Below are positions 1 to 6,477 of a DNA stretch of 7,290 bases, piece after piece (positions within the stretch are counted from its first letter, which is position 1; each line of letters begins with the position of its first letter). The translations under genes were made by a program, and so were the position numbers. The notes below the pieces were generated by a model that was not told where the DNA came from, made no database searches, and was given only the letters and a program-made list of their open reading frames with translations. Source of the DNA: Candidatus Peregrinibacteria bacterium RIFOXYB2_FULL_32_7 (lineage in GTDB: Bacteria; Patescibacteriota; Gracilibacteria; UBA1369; GWF2-33-10); assembly GCA_001787465.1 (NCBI GenBank), contig MFXJ01000096.1, forward strand, positions 189 to 7,478, written 5' to 3'.

Positions 1-2991
1 GCTTTACGCATCGCTAACATTTTGAAACAAACGCAAACCAATCCAGGCAATATTCTAGCTTTAACTTTTACTGAGAGCGGAACAATAGCTATGAAAAAAA
101 GATTAGCGGAAATTATCGGTAATACTGCTTATTTTGTGCCAATTTATACTTTTCACGGATTTTGTAATCAAATTATTAAAGAATATCCAGATAAATTTAT
201 TGATTTACGGCATTCTTCAAGTGATGAAAACGGAGAATGGAATTTTACCGAGCTTCAGGCATTATCTGATATTGAAAAACTGGAAATTTTTGAAAAAATT
301 ATTGACAACTTAAATTTAAAAGAATTAAGACCAATAAAAGCTCCTTATTACTACCTTCATGCCGCTGGGAAAAATATTCAAAATTTAAAAAGGGAAGGTT
401 TTTCTGTAAAAGATTTTGAAGAAATTTTAATTCAAGAACAAAAAAATTTAGAAAATCTGCCAAAAATAAATGAAAAAACTAATAAACCTTTAGCCGCCTA
501 TTTACAAAAAGAAAAACAACTGGCTAAGAACTTGGAACTTTTAGAAATTTATCAATCTTATCAAAATGAACTTGGCGCTCGCGGAAGATTTGATTATGAA
601 GATATGATTCTTTTTGTAATTAAAAAATTAATTAAGGACGCGGAACTATTATCTTTTTTACAAGAAAGATTTCAATATATTTTGATTGACGAATATCAAG
701 ATACTAATAATGCGCAAAATGAACTTATTACTTTGATCATGAGTTTTTATGAAACTCCCAATCTTTTTGTAGTTGGTGATGAAGATCAATCAATTTATAG
801 GTTCCAAGGAGCAAATTTAGAAAATTTTTTATATCTGCATAAACTTTATCCTAATTTACAATATATTGTTTTGGATGAGAATTATCGATCCAGCACGAAA
901 ATTTTGGATACGGCAAAAACTTTGATTAGCAATAACAATCAGCGCGTAGAAAAAGTGTTAGCTAATATTGAAAAGAAATTTTTAGCAAAAGGTGAATTTA
1001 AAAATGAAAAATTTATTCCAAAAATCATTTATGCAAAAAACGACAGCAGTGAAAAATTTTTTATTATTCAAGAAATTCAGAAACTGCAAAAAGAAGGTGT
1101 GAATTTATCAGAAATTGCTGTTTTTTGCAGAAGGAACAGTGATGTTTTTGAAATGGAAGAACTTTGCAAAAGAGCAAATATAGATTATCAGCTCGAAGGC
1201 GGAATTGATATTTTACAAGATAACGAAATTAAAAAACTAATTAAATTATTCAAATTAATTGCGAATTTGGAAGAAGATAATTTTTTATTTTTTGAGGTTT
1301 TGAATTTTGATTTTTTAAATTTACCTATCAATGAAGTTTTTGAAGTAATTAGCAATGATTTAAGCCAAGTCAAAAATTTGTTAAAGTTAATAAAAGAAGA
1401 AAAAGACGCTCCGCAACTGACATTATTTGAAAATAACTCCTCACTAGAAAAGGGAAATGTTCGCAGAACAAAAGAATTTGACGCTATCACGACTTTTTTA
1501 AAAAAACTAATTTTTTGGCAAAACCTATCAGCCAATCGCACCCTTTCTGAATTTTTCGAAATTATCGTCAAAGAAAGCGGATTCTTAGATTTTATTTTAG
1601 AAAAAGACAATCAAGTTGAACTTCTAATGCGACTAAATTCTTTATTTGAATTTGTAAAAGATATCAATCGCTCGGAGCACGAGATTAATCTAAAAAATTT
1701 CATTGAACGCTTGGGAACCATGCGAAAATATCAATTAACACTGCGGGAAAGGACTTTTTATCACAAAGATCAAGCCGTAAGATTAATGACCGCCCATAAA
1801 GCCAAAGGCCTCGAATTTGAACACGTTTTTATCTATAAATGCATAGATACCGTCTGGGGAAACAACAGCGTAAGAGAATTAATCCAGTTACCAGATCTAA
1901 ATATCTACCACAAATTAAAAAATAAAGAAAATTATAGTAATAACGAATCACGAAATATAGAAGATGAACGTCGCCTTTTCTATGTAGCTATCACTAGAGC
2001 TAAAAAATCTCTCCACCTCACTTATTCTGAAAAATATATCCAAAACGATTATGAAAAATTCGCCGTTCCTTCCCTGTTCTTAAACGAGATTGAGAATCTT
2101 TGCGAAAAAGAAAATATTTCCGAGATTGAAAACGAAATTTTGGAAAAACTAAAATTAAATTTAAAAGACAAAATTGAAAATAACAAAGATAAATCAATTC
2201 AAGAATTTGCCAAAGATAAAATCGATAAATTCACTTTAAGCGTTACCGCTTTAAATACTTACCTGCTTTGTCCAAGAAAATTTTTCTATAATAATATCTT
2301 AAGACTACCTCGAGCCAAACCAAGTTATATGGCATTTGGAACAGCCGTACACAAAGCTTTAGAAATATTTTTTAAAGAATTTCAAAAAACCAATTTTTTA
2401 CCGGATTTAAAACTTTTAACCGAAACTTTTGAAAAAGCGATTCAAAAAGAAACCTTAACGCTAGAAGAAAAAAATAGATGGACCAAAAAAGGCAAAGAAA
2501 TTTTAACCACTTATTTTGAAAACTATAAAAATGAATTTAAAAAACCAATATTTTTGGAAAAATTCTTAAAAACTTATTTGGAAGATATCGCGATTTCAGG
2601 GAAATTAGATAAGATTGAATATCTTGACGCTGAAAAAAGGACTATTAAAGTCATTGATTACAAAACTGGCAATCAAAAAACTAGAAATGAAATTGAAGGC
2701 CTGACTCAAAACGCCACCGGTGATTTAAAAAGGCAAATTATTTTTTATAAATTATTAACTGATTTAACACCAGGATTTTTATTTGATACCAAACAATGCG
2801 AATTTGATTTTATCGAACCAAAAAACAATAAATTTCGTAAAGAAAGCTTTGAAATAAAAATTGAAGAAATAGAGGAATTAAAAATCTTAATTAAAGAAAC
2901 GATTGTAAAAATCAGAAATTTAGAATTTTTAAAGACACAAGATGTATCAAAGTGTCAGACCTGTGAATTTAAAAACATTTGCAAAAGATAA
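1..2991 (+). CDS. UvrD/PcrA-like SF1A helicase fused to an Fe-S PD-(D/E)XK nuclease (5' partial)
   Basis: Probable ATP-dependent 3'-5' DNA helicase-nuclease for processing DNA breaks in the cytoplasm. The frame is open to base 1, and the first residues (ALRIANIL) match the segment just after Walker A in UvrD, so roughly 35-45 N-terminal residues, including the P-loop, lie outside the window. Helicase motifs in order: LALTFTESG (Ia, from 58), TFHGF (Ib, ~151), IDEYQDT (II/Walker B, 685-705), GDEDQSIYRFQGA (III, from 775), LDENYRSS (IV, from 871), VRLMTAHKAKGLEF (V, from 1777) and ERRLFYVAITRAKK (VI, from 1966). The C-terminal nuclease has Cys (2269) in CPRKFFY, His (2350), Asp (2608) in GKLD, Asp/Lys (2656, 2662) in IDYKTG, Gln (2734) in RQIIFY, then CxxCxxxxxC (2953, 2962, 2980). 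The catalytic set is complete and the four Cys fit a 4Fe-4S cluster as in AddB and Cas4. The domain order resembles AdnA/AdnB and AddA. No recBCD/addAB partner is visible. Family assignment is firm; the exact role is inferred. Confidence 0.94.
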   Translation, partial: ALRIANILKQTQTNPGNILALTFTESGTIAMKKRLAEIIGNTAYFVPIYTFHGFCNQIIKEYPDKFIDLRHSSSDENGEWNFTELQALSDIEKLEIFEKIIDNLNLKELRPIKAPYYYLHAAGKNIQNLKREGFSVKDFEEILIQEQKNLENLPKINEKTNKPLAAYLQKEKQLAKNLELLEIYQSYQNELGARGRFDYEDMILFVIKKLIKDAELLSFLQERFQYILIDEYQDTNNAQNELITLIMSFYETPNLFVVGDEDQSIYRFQGANLENFLYLHKLYPNLQYIVLDENYRSSTKILDTAKTLISNNNQRVEKVLANIEKKFLAKGEFKNEKFIPKIIYAKNDSSEKFFIIQEIQKLQKEGVNLSEIAVFCRRNSDVFEMEELCKRANIDYQLEGGIDILQDNEIKKLIKLFKLIANLEEDNFLFFEVLNFDFLNLPINEVFEVISNDLSQVKNLLKLIKEEKDAPQLTLFENNSSLEKGNVRRTKEFDAITTFLKKLIFWQNLSANRTLSEFFEIIVKESGFLDFILEKDNQVELLMRLNSLFEFVKDINRSEHEINLKNFIERLGTMRKYQLTLRERTFYHKDQAVRLMTAHKAKGLEFEHVFIYKCIDTVWGNNSVRELIQLPDLNIYHKLKNKENYSNNESRNIEDERRLFYVAITRAKKSLHLTYSEKYIQNDYEKFAVPSLFLNEIENLCEKENISEIENEILEKLKLNLKDKIENNKDKSIQEFAKDKIDKFTLSVTALNTYLLCPRKFFYNNILRLPRAKPSYMAFGTAVHKALEIFFKEFQKTNFLPDLKLLTETFEKAIQKETLTLEEKNRWTKKGKEILTTYFENYKNEFKKPIFLEKFLKTYLEDIAISGKLDKIEYLDAEKRTIKVIDYKTGNQKTRNEIEGLTQNATGDLKRQIIFYKLLTDLTPGFLFDTKQCEFDFIEPKNNKFRKESFEIKIEEIEELKILIKETIVKIRNLEFLKTQDVSKCQTCEFKNICKR

Positions 2992-3013
2992 TTAAAAAAT
3001 ATAGAATAAAATC

Positions 3014-3042
3014 TTGCAAGTTTACCAAAAACATGATAAGAT
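3014..3042 (+). promoter_or_regulatory. Sigma-70-like promoter P1 upstream of the CARDB/SLH gene
   Basis: TTGCAA (3014-3019) and TAAGAT (3037-3042) are separated by exactly 17 bases, and TGA just before the -10 box gives an extended -10 (TGN). It lies 22 bases after the helicase stop codon and points towards the surface protein gene. Transcription would start near 3049, leaving a 5' leader of about 200 bases. The match is good, but in DNA this AT-rich chance matches are common. Confidence 0.5.
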
Positions 3043-3044
3043 AC

Positions 3045-3079
3045 TATGAAACACTTTTTACATATATAGTGTTTTCATA
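3045..3079 (+). other. Hairpin at the predicted 5' end of the leader transcript
   Basis: TATG-AAACACT (3045-3055) can pair with AGTGTTT-T-CATA (3068-3079), giving 11 base pairs with one bulged T around a 12-base loop. It begins just after the P1 -10 box, so it would form the very 5' end of the mRNA, where such stems often protect against decay. It has few G-C pairs and is not followed by a T run, so it does not look like a terminator for the helicase gene. Confidence 0.35.
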
Positions 3080-3222
3080 TATATACTACTCCGCTTTTAA
3101 ATTTTAAAATTAAGTAGTATATGCTCCGAAGCTTAATTATTTATTTTATAAGGTAAATAAACAATATTATAAAGCTACGTAGCATTATACAATTTTAAAT
3201 TATTAAAGCGTAGGAGTATATA
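3080..3222. repeat. 143-base element bounded by 32-base imperfect inverted repeats (MITE-like or structured leader)
   Basis: Bases 3080-3111 match the reverse complement of 3191-3222 at 27 of 32 positions without gaps. Both ends begin TATATACT and share CGCTTT and TTTAAAATT, and 79 bases lie between the arms. The repeat stops matching exactly outside 3080 and 3222. Both ends finish in TA, as expected of a small non-autonomous element with a TA target duplication (IS630/Tc1-like), but no coding capacity is present. A related third copy, TATATGCTCC...GCTTAAT (3118-3137), lies inside in direct orientation and can pair with the right arm too. Internal stems are TTTATTT/AAATAAA (3140-3146/3155-3161) and ATATACTACT/AGTAGTATAT (3081-3090/3113-3122). 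The element could equally be a folded 5' leader or a set of protein-binding sites. Confidence 0.65.
3168..3189. promoter_or_regulatory. 22-base near-perfect palindrome, operator-like
   Basis: GCTACGTAGC (3174-3183) is a perfect 10-base palindrome. With its flanks TATAA (3168-3172) and TTATA (3185-3189) it becomes a 22-base dyad with a single A/A mismatch on each side of the core. As DNA it resembles a site for a dimeric regulator. As RNA it could only form a short stem with an ACGT loop. It sits inside the 143-base inverted-repeat element, near its right arm. No regulator gene is in the window. Confidence 0.35.
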
Positions 3223-3224
3223 AT
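3219..3224 (+). promoter_or_regulatory. Consensus -10 box (possible promoter P2) at the right end of the inverted repeat
   Basis: TATAAT matches the -10 consensus perfectly. The best -35 candidate at 18-base spacing is TTAAAT (3195-3200), only 3 of 6, and there is no extended -10. If used, transcription would start near 3231 and the leader would be only about 17 bases, which would fit the lack of a Shine-Dalgarno sequence before the ATG at 3248. The box overlaps the right repeat arm, so the element would carry or control this promoter. Confidence 0.33.
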
Positions 3225-3247
3225 TTATTTTTTAATTTTTTCTCAAT

Positions 3248-3343
3248 ATGAATTGCAAAAAATTTCTTAACAAAGCAAAAAATTTGCTTTTTCCTATCTT
3301 TGGAATGAGTTTGCTATTATTTGCTTTTCAATTTATACATGCA
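3248..3343 (+). other. Sec signal peptide of the CARDB/SLH protein
   Basis: The first 32 residues have a Lys-rich start (K4, K5, K9, K11), a hydrophobic core from about L13 to I30, and a likely signal peptidase I cleavage after I-H-A (A32/N33). There is no lipobox: the only Cys is residue 3, ahead of the hydrophobic core, so this is not a lipoprotein signal. Confidence 0.8.
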
Positions 3344-6300
3344 AATACCGAACTCAAACCTGATTTGACAATAGGATCCGTAACACCTTCGGATACTTCA
3401 TTTTATGTTGAACTTTGCGGTAAAAATGTCAATGTCAACGGCGGTGTTGAATTTACAGTAACTATAAATGGAGTTTCAAAAACTTTAACTCAAACTTCAA
3501 GTGTGGTAGCTGGACAATGTTTAGGCGCGTACACTTGGGGATATAGTTATTATGGAGTGAAGGCAGGTGAAACTTATCAATTAACTGCTATCATTGATCC
3601 TAATGATAAAATTGATGAAGAAGACGGAACAAATGTAAATGAAGCCAATAATGAATATACTCTTAACGTAACTATTCCGGGTGAGAAAGAAGAAGAAAAA
3701 CAAGCTGATTTAATTATATCTGACGTAAGTTTAAACAGTTCAGGCTATATAACCTTCACTATGAAAAATCAAGGCGAAGGCGAAGTAGTTAGCGGAACTA
3801 ATGGTTTAACTACTTATTATATTGATGGCATTTCAACTGGTGCTTATCGATGGTCCAATTTGAGTACTAAAGATTTTTTCAAAGTCAACGGTTCAACAAT
3901 CATTACTACAGGAAAGACTTTGACTGCTGGACTTCATACTGTAAAAGTTACGATTGACAGCGATTATTTGGTTACAGAATCAAATGAATCGAATAATTCT
4001 AAAGAAGCTAGTCTTGGACAAGCGGTAGTTGAAGAAGGCAAACCTGATTTAACTATAAAAAATATTTATCTTAATTCAAAAAATCGAGTGTCTTTTACAG
4101 CCGCGAATATTGGTAATGCTGATATAAATAAAAGTAATGATGTCGCAATAAGATATTATGTTGACTCTACCTTAATTGGTTCATATCGCGTTCAATATTT
4201 AAGCGATACCAATTTCCTTATCGCTGGCAAAGAAACCAGTATTGAAACTAACTATACTTTATTAGAAGGCGAACACACAGTAAAAGTTTGCGTTGATGCT
4301 GAATATATAATTAACAATGAATCAAATGAAAACAATAACTGTGATGAGAAAATATTAGGCGAAGCGGTAGTTGAAGAAGACAAACCTGATTTAATTATAT
4401 CTGACGTAAGTTTAAATAGTTCAGGCTATTTAACCTTCACTATGAAAAATCAAGGAAATGCAGAAGTAGTTAGCGGAACTAATGGTTTAACTACCTATTA
4501 TATTGATGGCGTATCGCCTGGTAGCTATCGATGGTCCAATTTAAGTACTAAAGATTTTTTCGAAGTCAATGGTTCAACAATTGTTACTACAGGAAAGACT
4601 TTAACTGCTGGACTTCATACTGTAAAAGTTACGATTGACAGCGATTATTTGGTTACAGAATCAAATGAAGCAAATAATTCTAAAGAAGTTAGTCTTGGAC
4701 AAGCGGTAGTTGAAGCAGGCAAACCTGATTTAATTATATCTGACGTAAGTTTAAATAGTTCAGGTTATATAACCTTCACTATGAAAAACCAAGGAAACGC
4801 AGAAGTAACTAGTGGAACTAATGGTCTAACTACTTATTATATTGATGGCGCATTAGTTGGTAGCTATAGATGGTCTGATTTGGTTACTAAAGATTTCTTC
4901 AAAGTAAACAGTTCAACAATTGTTACTACTAAAAAAACTTTAACGGCTGGACTTCATACTGTAAAAGTTACTATAGACGATGATTATTTAGTTGCAGAAT
5001 CTAATGAATCCAATAACTCTAAAGAAGCTAGTCTTGGACAAGCAGTGGCCGAACCTGATTTAATCATATCTGATATAAGTTTGAATAGTTCTGGATCTAT
5101 AACCTTCACTATGAAAAACCAAGGAAACGCAGAAGTAGCTAGCGGAACTAACGGTTTAACTACTTATTATATTGATGGCGTATCACCTGGTAGCTACGGA
5201 TGGTCTGATTTGAGTACTAAAGAGTTTTTTAAAGTAAACGGGTCAACAACTGTTACTACAGGAAAAACTTTAACAACTGGAGCTCATACCGTAAAAACTT
5301 GCATTGATTCAAGTAAAGTTGTAACAGAATCTGATGAAAACAATAATTGCGAAGAAGAAACGTTTAATATCGGCAATGTTGATTTATCAGTAGACAGTAT
5401 TTATCTCAAACACGGTTCCATTGTTTATACAACTCTTTCAAATATCGGCAGTATTGATATGAATTCATCTGAAACAGGAAAAATTGCTGTTTACTTAAAT
5501 GGTTCTCCTTGGCAAAATTACTCTTTCTCAAACTTATCAGATAAAAATTTCTTTAAAGCTGGACAATCAACAACTATAAATTTGGGTCGTTTGAATGAAA
5601 CAGGTGAATATGCTGTTCAGGTCTGTTTAACTCTTGATAATAGCAACATAGATAAAAGTTCAACTAATAATTGTAAACTAACTTCTTTAACTTCCATTGG
5701 TTCAGGAACAATTACTGATGTTGATACAGGTATAGATGACAATAATGACGAAAATAATTTCGATGATTTAGAGCCAATTGAACAATTACCTAATGATGAT
5801 TATGATGATAGCGCTCTTAATCCGCCTGATGCCGGATATGAAGATGAAGTAAAAACTTATTATCAAGCAGAAGAAAATCCATTCTCTGATACAAATGTTA
5901 ATACTTTAGAAGGTGTTGCCGCGGCTGAACTTTATCGAAGAGCAGTTATTGGCGGATATTCAAACGGCGAATTCAAAGGCTCAAAAGATGTTAATCGCGC
6001 TGAAGCCGCAAAATTCTTACTTTTAGCTAAAGAAATTCCTGTTTACAAAGTTGATTCAAGTGTCTTCTGGGATGTAATACCTACCCAATGGTATGGAGAA
6101 TTTGTAGAAATGGCCGCGGCCTTAGGAATTATTGAAGGCTATACTGATGGTTCTTTTAAACCAGCAAATGGAGTAAATACTGCTGAATTCCTAAAAATGC
6201 TAACAGAAACATTTGATCTAGAAACTAATTTACCTTACTTATATGTTGATGTACCAGCAACCTCATGGTACGCAAAATATGCCGGAGCCGCTGAAAAATA

Positions 6301-6430
6301 TGATTTATTTCCAGAGCGTACAACTAATCTATATCCAAGTAAAACTTTAACTAGAAACGAAGTTGCCGTAGCAATTTATCAATATTTATTAAATAGAGAA
6401 ATAGAAAGTTCAACCGAAGGAATGATGTAA
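3248..6430 (+). CDS. Secreted CARDB-repeat surface protein with C-terminal SLH anchor
   Basis: A 1060-residue envelope protein, probably a stalk or adhesin held to the cell wall. ATG at 3248 is the only sensible start: an in-frame TAA lies at 3233-3235 and a signal peptide follows directly. Residues 1-32 are the signal. Then come a divergent CARDB-like domain (~37-145), six ~108-114-residue CARDB domains starting at residues 153, 266, 380, 493, 603 and 711, an Asp/Glu/Asn-rich linker (~822-878), and three SLH domains (~879-1050). CARDB is recognised from the PDLIISD start, the central TFTMKNQGNAEV strand and the HTVKV...ESNE.NN end. CARDB (cell adhesion related domain) occurs in extracellular bacterial and archaeal proteins; SLH domains bind secondary cell-wall polymer. 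Domains 1, 3, 4 and 5 of the six are nearly identical; 2 and 6 diverge. The mature chain has eight Cys in four apparent pairs. No Shine-Dalgarno sequence precedes the ATG. The ligand is unknown. Confidence 0.93.
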   Translation: MNCKKFLNKAKNLLFPIFGMSLLLFAFQFIHANTELKPDLTIGSVTPSDTSFYVELCGKNVNVNGGVEFTVTINGVSKTLTQTSSVVAGQCLGAYTWGYSYYGVKAGETYQLTAIIDPNDKIDEEDGTNVNEANNEYTLNVTIPGEKEEEKQADLIISDVSLNSSGYITFTMKNQGEGEVVSGTNGLTTYYIDGISTGAYRWSNLSTKDFFKVNGSTIITTGKTLTAGLHTVKVTIDSDYLVTESNESNNSKEASLGQAVVEEGKPDLTIKNIYLNSKNRVSFTAANIGNADINKSNDVAIRYYVDSTLIGSYRVQYLSDTNFLIAGKETSIETNYTLLEGEHTVKVCVDAEYIINNESNENNNCDEKILGEAVVEEDKPDLIISDVSLNSSGYLTFTMKNQGNAEVVSGTNGLTTYYIDGVSPGSYRWSNLSTKDFFEVNGSTIVTTGKTLTAGLHTVKVTIDSDYLVTESNEANNSKEVSLGQAVVEAGKPDLIISDVSLNSSGYITFTMKNQGNAEVTSGTNGLTTYYIDGALVGSYRWSDLVTKDFFKVNSSTIVTTKKTLTAGLHTVKVTIDDDYLVAESNESNNSKEASLGQAVAEPDLIISDISLNSSGSITFTMKNQGNAEVASGTNGLTTYYIDGVSPGSYGWSDLSTKEFFKVNGSTTVTTGKTLTTGAHTVKTCIDSSKVVTESDENNNCEEETFNIGNVDLSVDSIYLKHGSIVYTTLSNIGSIDMNSSETGKIAVYLNGSPWQNYSFSNLSDKNFFKAGQSTTINLGRLNETGEYAVQVCLTLDNSNIDKSSTNNCKLTSLTSIGSGTITDVDTGIDDNNDENNFDDLEPIEQLPNDDYDDSALNPPDAGYEDEVKTYYQAEENPFSDTNVNTLEGVAAAELYRRAVIGGYSNGEFKGSKDVNRAEAAKFLLLAKEIPVYKVDSSVFWDVIPTQWYGEFVEMAAALGIIEGYTDGSFKPANGVNTAEFLKMLTETFDLETNLPYLYVDVPATSWYAKYAGAAEKYDLFPERTTNLYPSKTLTRNEVAVAIYQYLLNREIESSTEGMM
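3704..5377 (+). repeat. Five tandem CARDB-coding repeats of 324-342 bases, four nearly identical
   Basis: Repeat units start at 3704, 4043, 4385, 4724 and 5054 (a sixth, diverged unit starts at 5378), with spacings of 339, 342, 339, 330 and 324 bases. Units 1, 3, 4 and 5 are similar even at silent sites: units 1 and 3 share a stretch of more than 60 identical bases around their HTVKVTIDSDYL segment, and units 4 and 5 share the same codons across the KNQGNAEV segment where unit 3 differs. Unit 2 is clearly older and more diverged but sits between near-identical copies. This pattern points to recent unequal exchange or gene conversion, and the array may vary in copy number between strains. Confidence 0.88.
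5882..6400 (+). other. Three SLH domains (cell-wall anchor) of the CARDB/SLH protein
   Basis: Domain 1 starts at FSDTNVN (5882) and has GYSNGEFKG and VNRAE. Domain 2 starts at FWDVIPTQWY (6065) and has GYTDGSFKP and VNTAE. Domain 3 starts at YVDVPATSWY (6242) and has LYPSKTLTRNE. Three SLH domains is the usual number for one wall-binding unit. The Arg of the conserved TRAE-type motif is kept in domains 1 and 3 but is Thr in domain 2, so binding may rest on two of the three sites. Confidence 0.85.
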
Positions 6431-6437
6431 ACGCAAC

Positions 6438-6477
6438 AAAAAAAGCCCTTTCTGATAAGTCAGAAAGGGCTTTTTTT
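6438..6477. terminator. Bidirectional Rho-independent terminator between convergent genes
   Basis: GCCCTTTCTGA (6445-6455) pairs perfectly with TCAGAAAGGGC (6460-6470) around a four-base TAAG loop. Seven A (6438-6444) and seven T (6471-6477) extend the stem to 18 perfect pairs and supply a U run on either strand. It begins 7 bases after the stop codon of the CARDB/SLH gene. On the minus strand it overlaps the TAA stop of the peptidase gene (6476-6478), so both transcripts end here. Confidence 0.94.

Noticed and set aside
22..24. TTG as start codon of the helicase gene
   Set aside because: The frame is open to base 1 and the residues before TTG (ALRIANI) continue the UvrD pattern after Walker A. 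The gene starts outside the window.
1188..1610. Open frame of 140 codons on the minus strand
   Set aside because: It lies wholly inside the helicase gene opposite its 2A/2B region. The product is Ser/Lys/Phe-rich with no domain, as expected from the complement of an A-rich coding strand.
3045..3079. Terminator for the helicase gene
   Set aside because: The stem is A/T-rich with a 12-base loop and is not followed by a T run; it also starts right after a good -10 box. No convincing helicase terminator was found in 2992-3247.
2992..3247. tRNA or other known RNA gene in the spacer
   Set aside because: No cloverleaf, T-loop GGTTCRANYC-like motif or recognisable riboswitch core was seen; only the AT-rich inverted repeats described.
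3704..5377. CRISPR-like array from the regular repeats
   Set aside because: The period is about 330-340 bases, the repeats are in frame without spacers, and they encode CARDB domains of one long protein.
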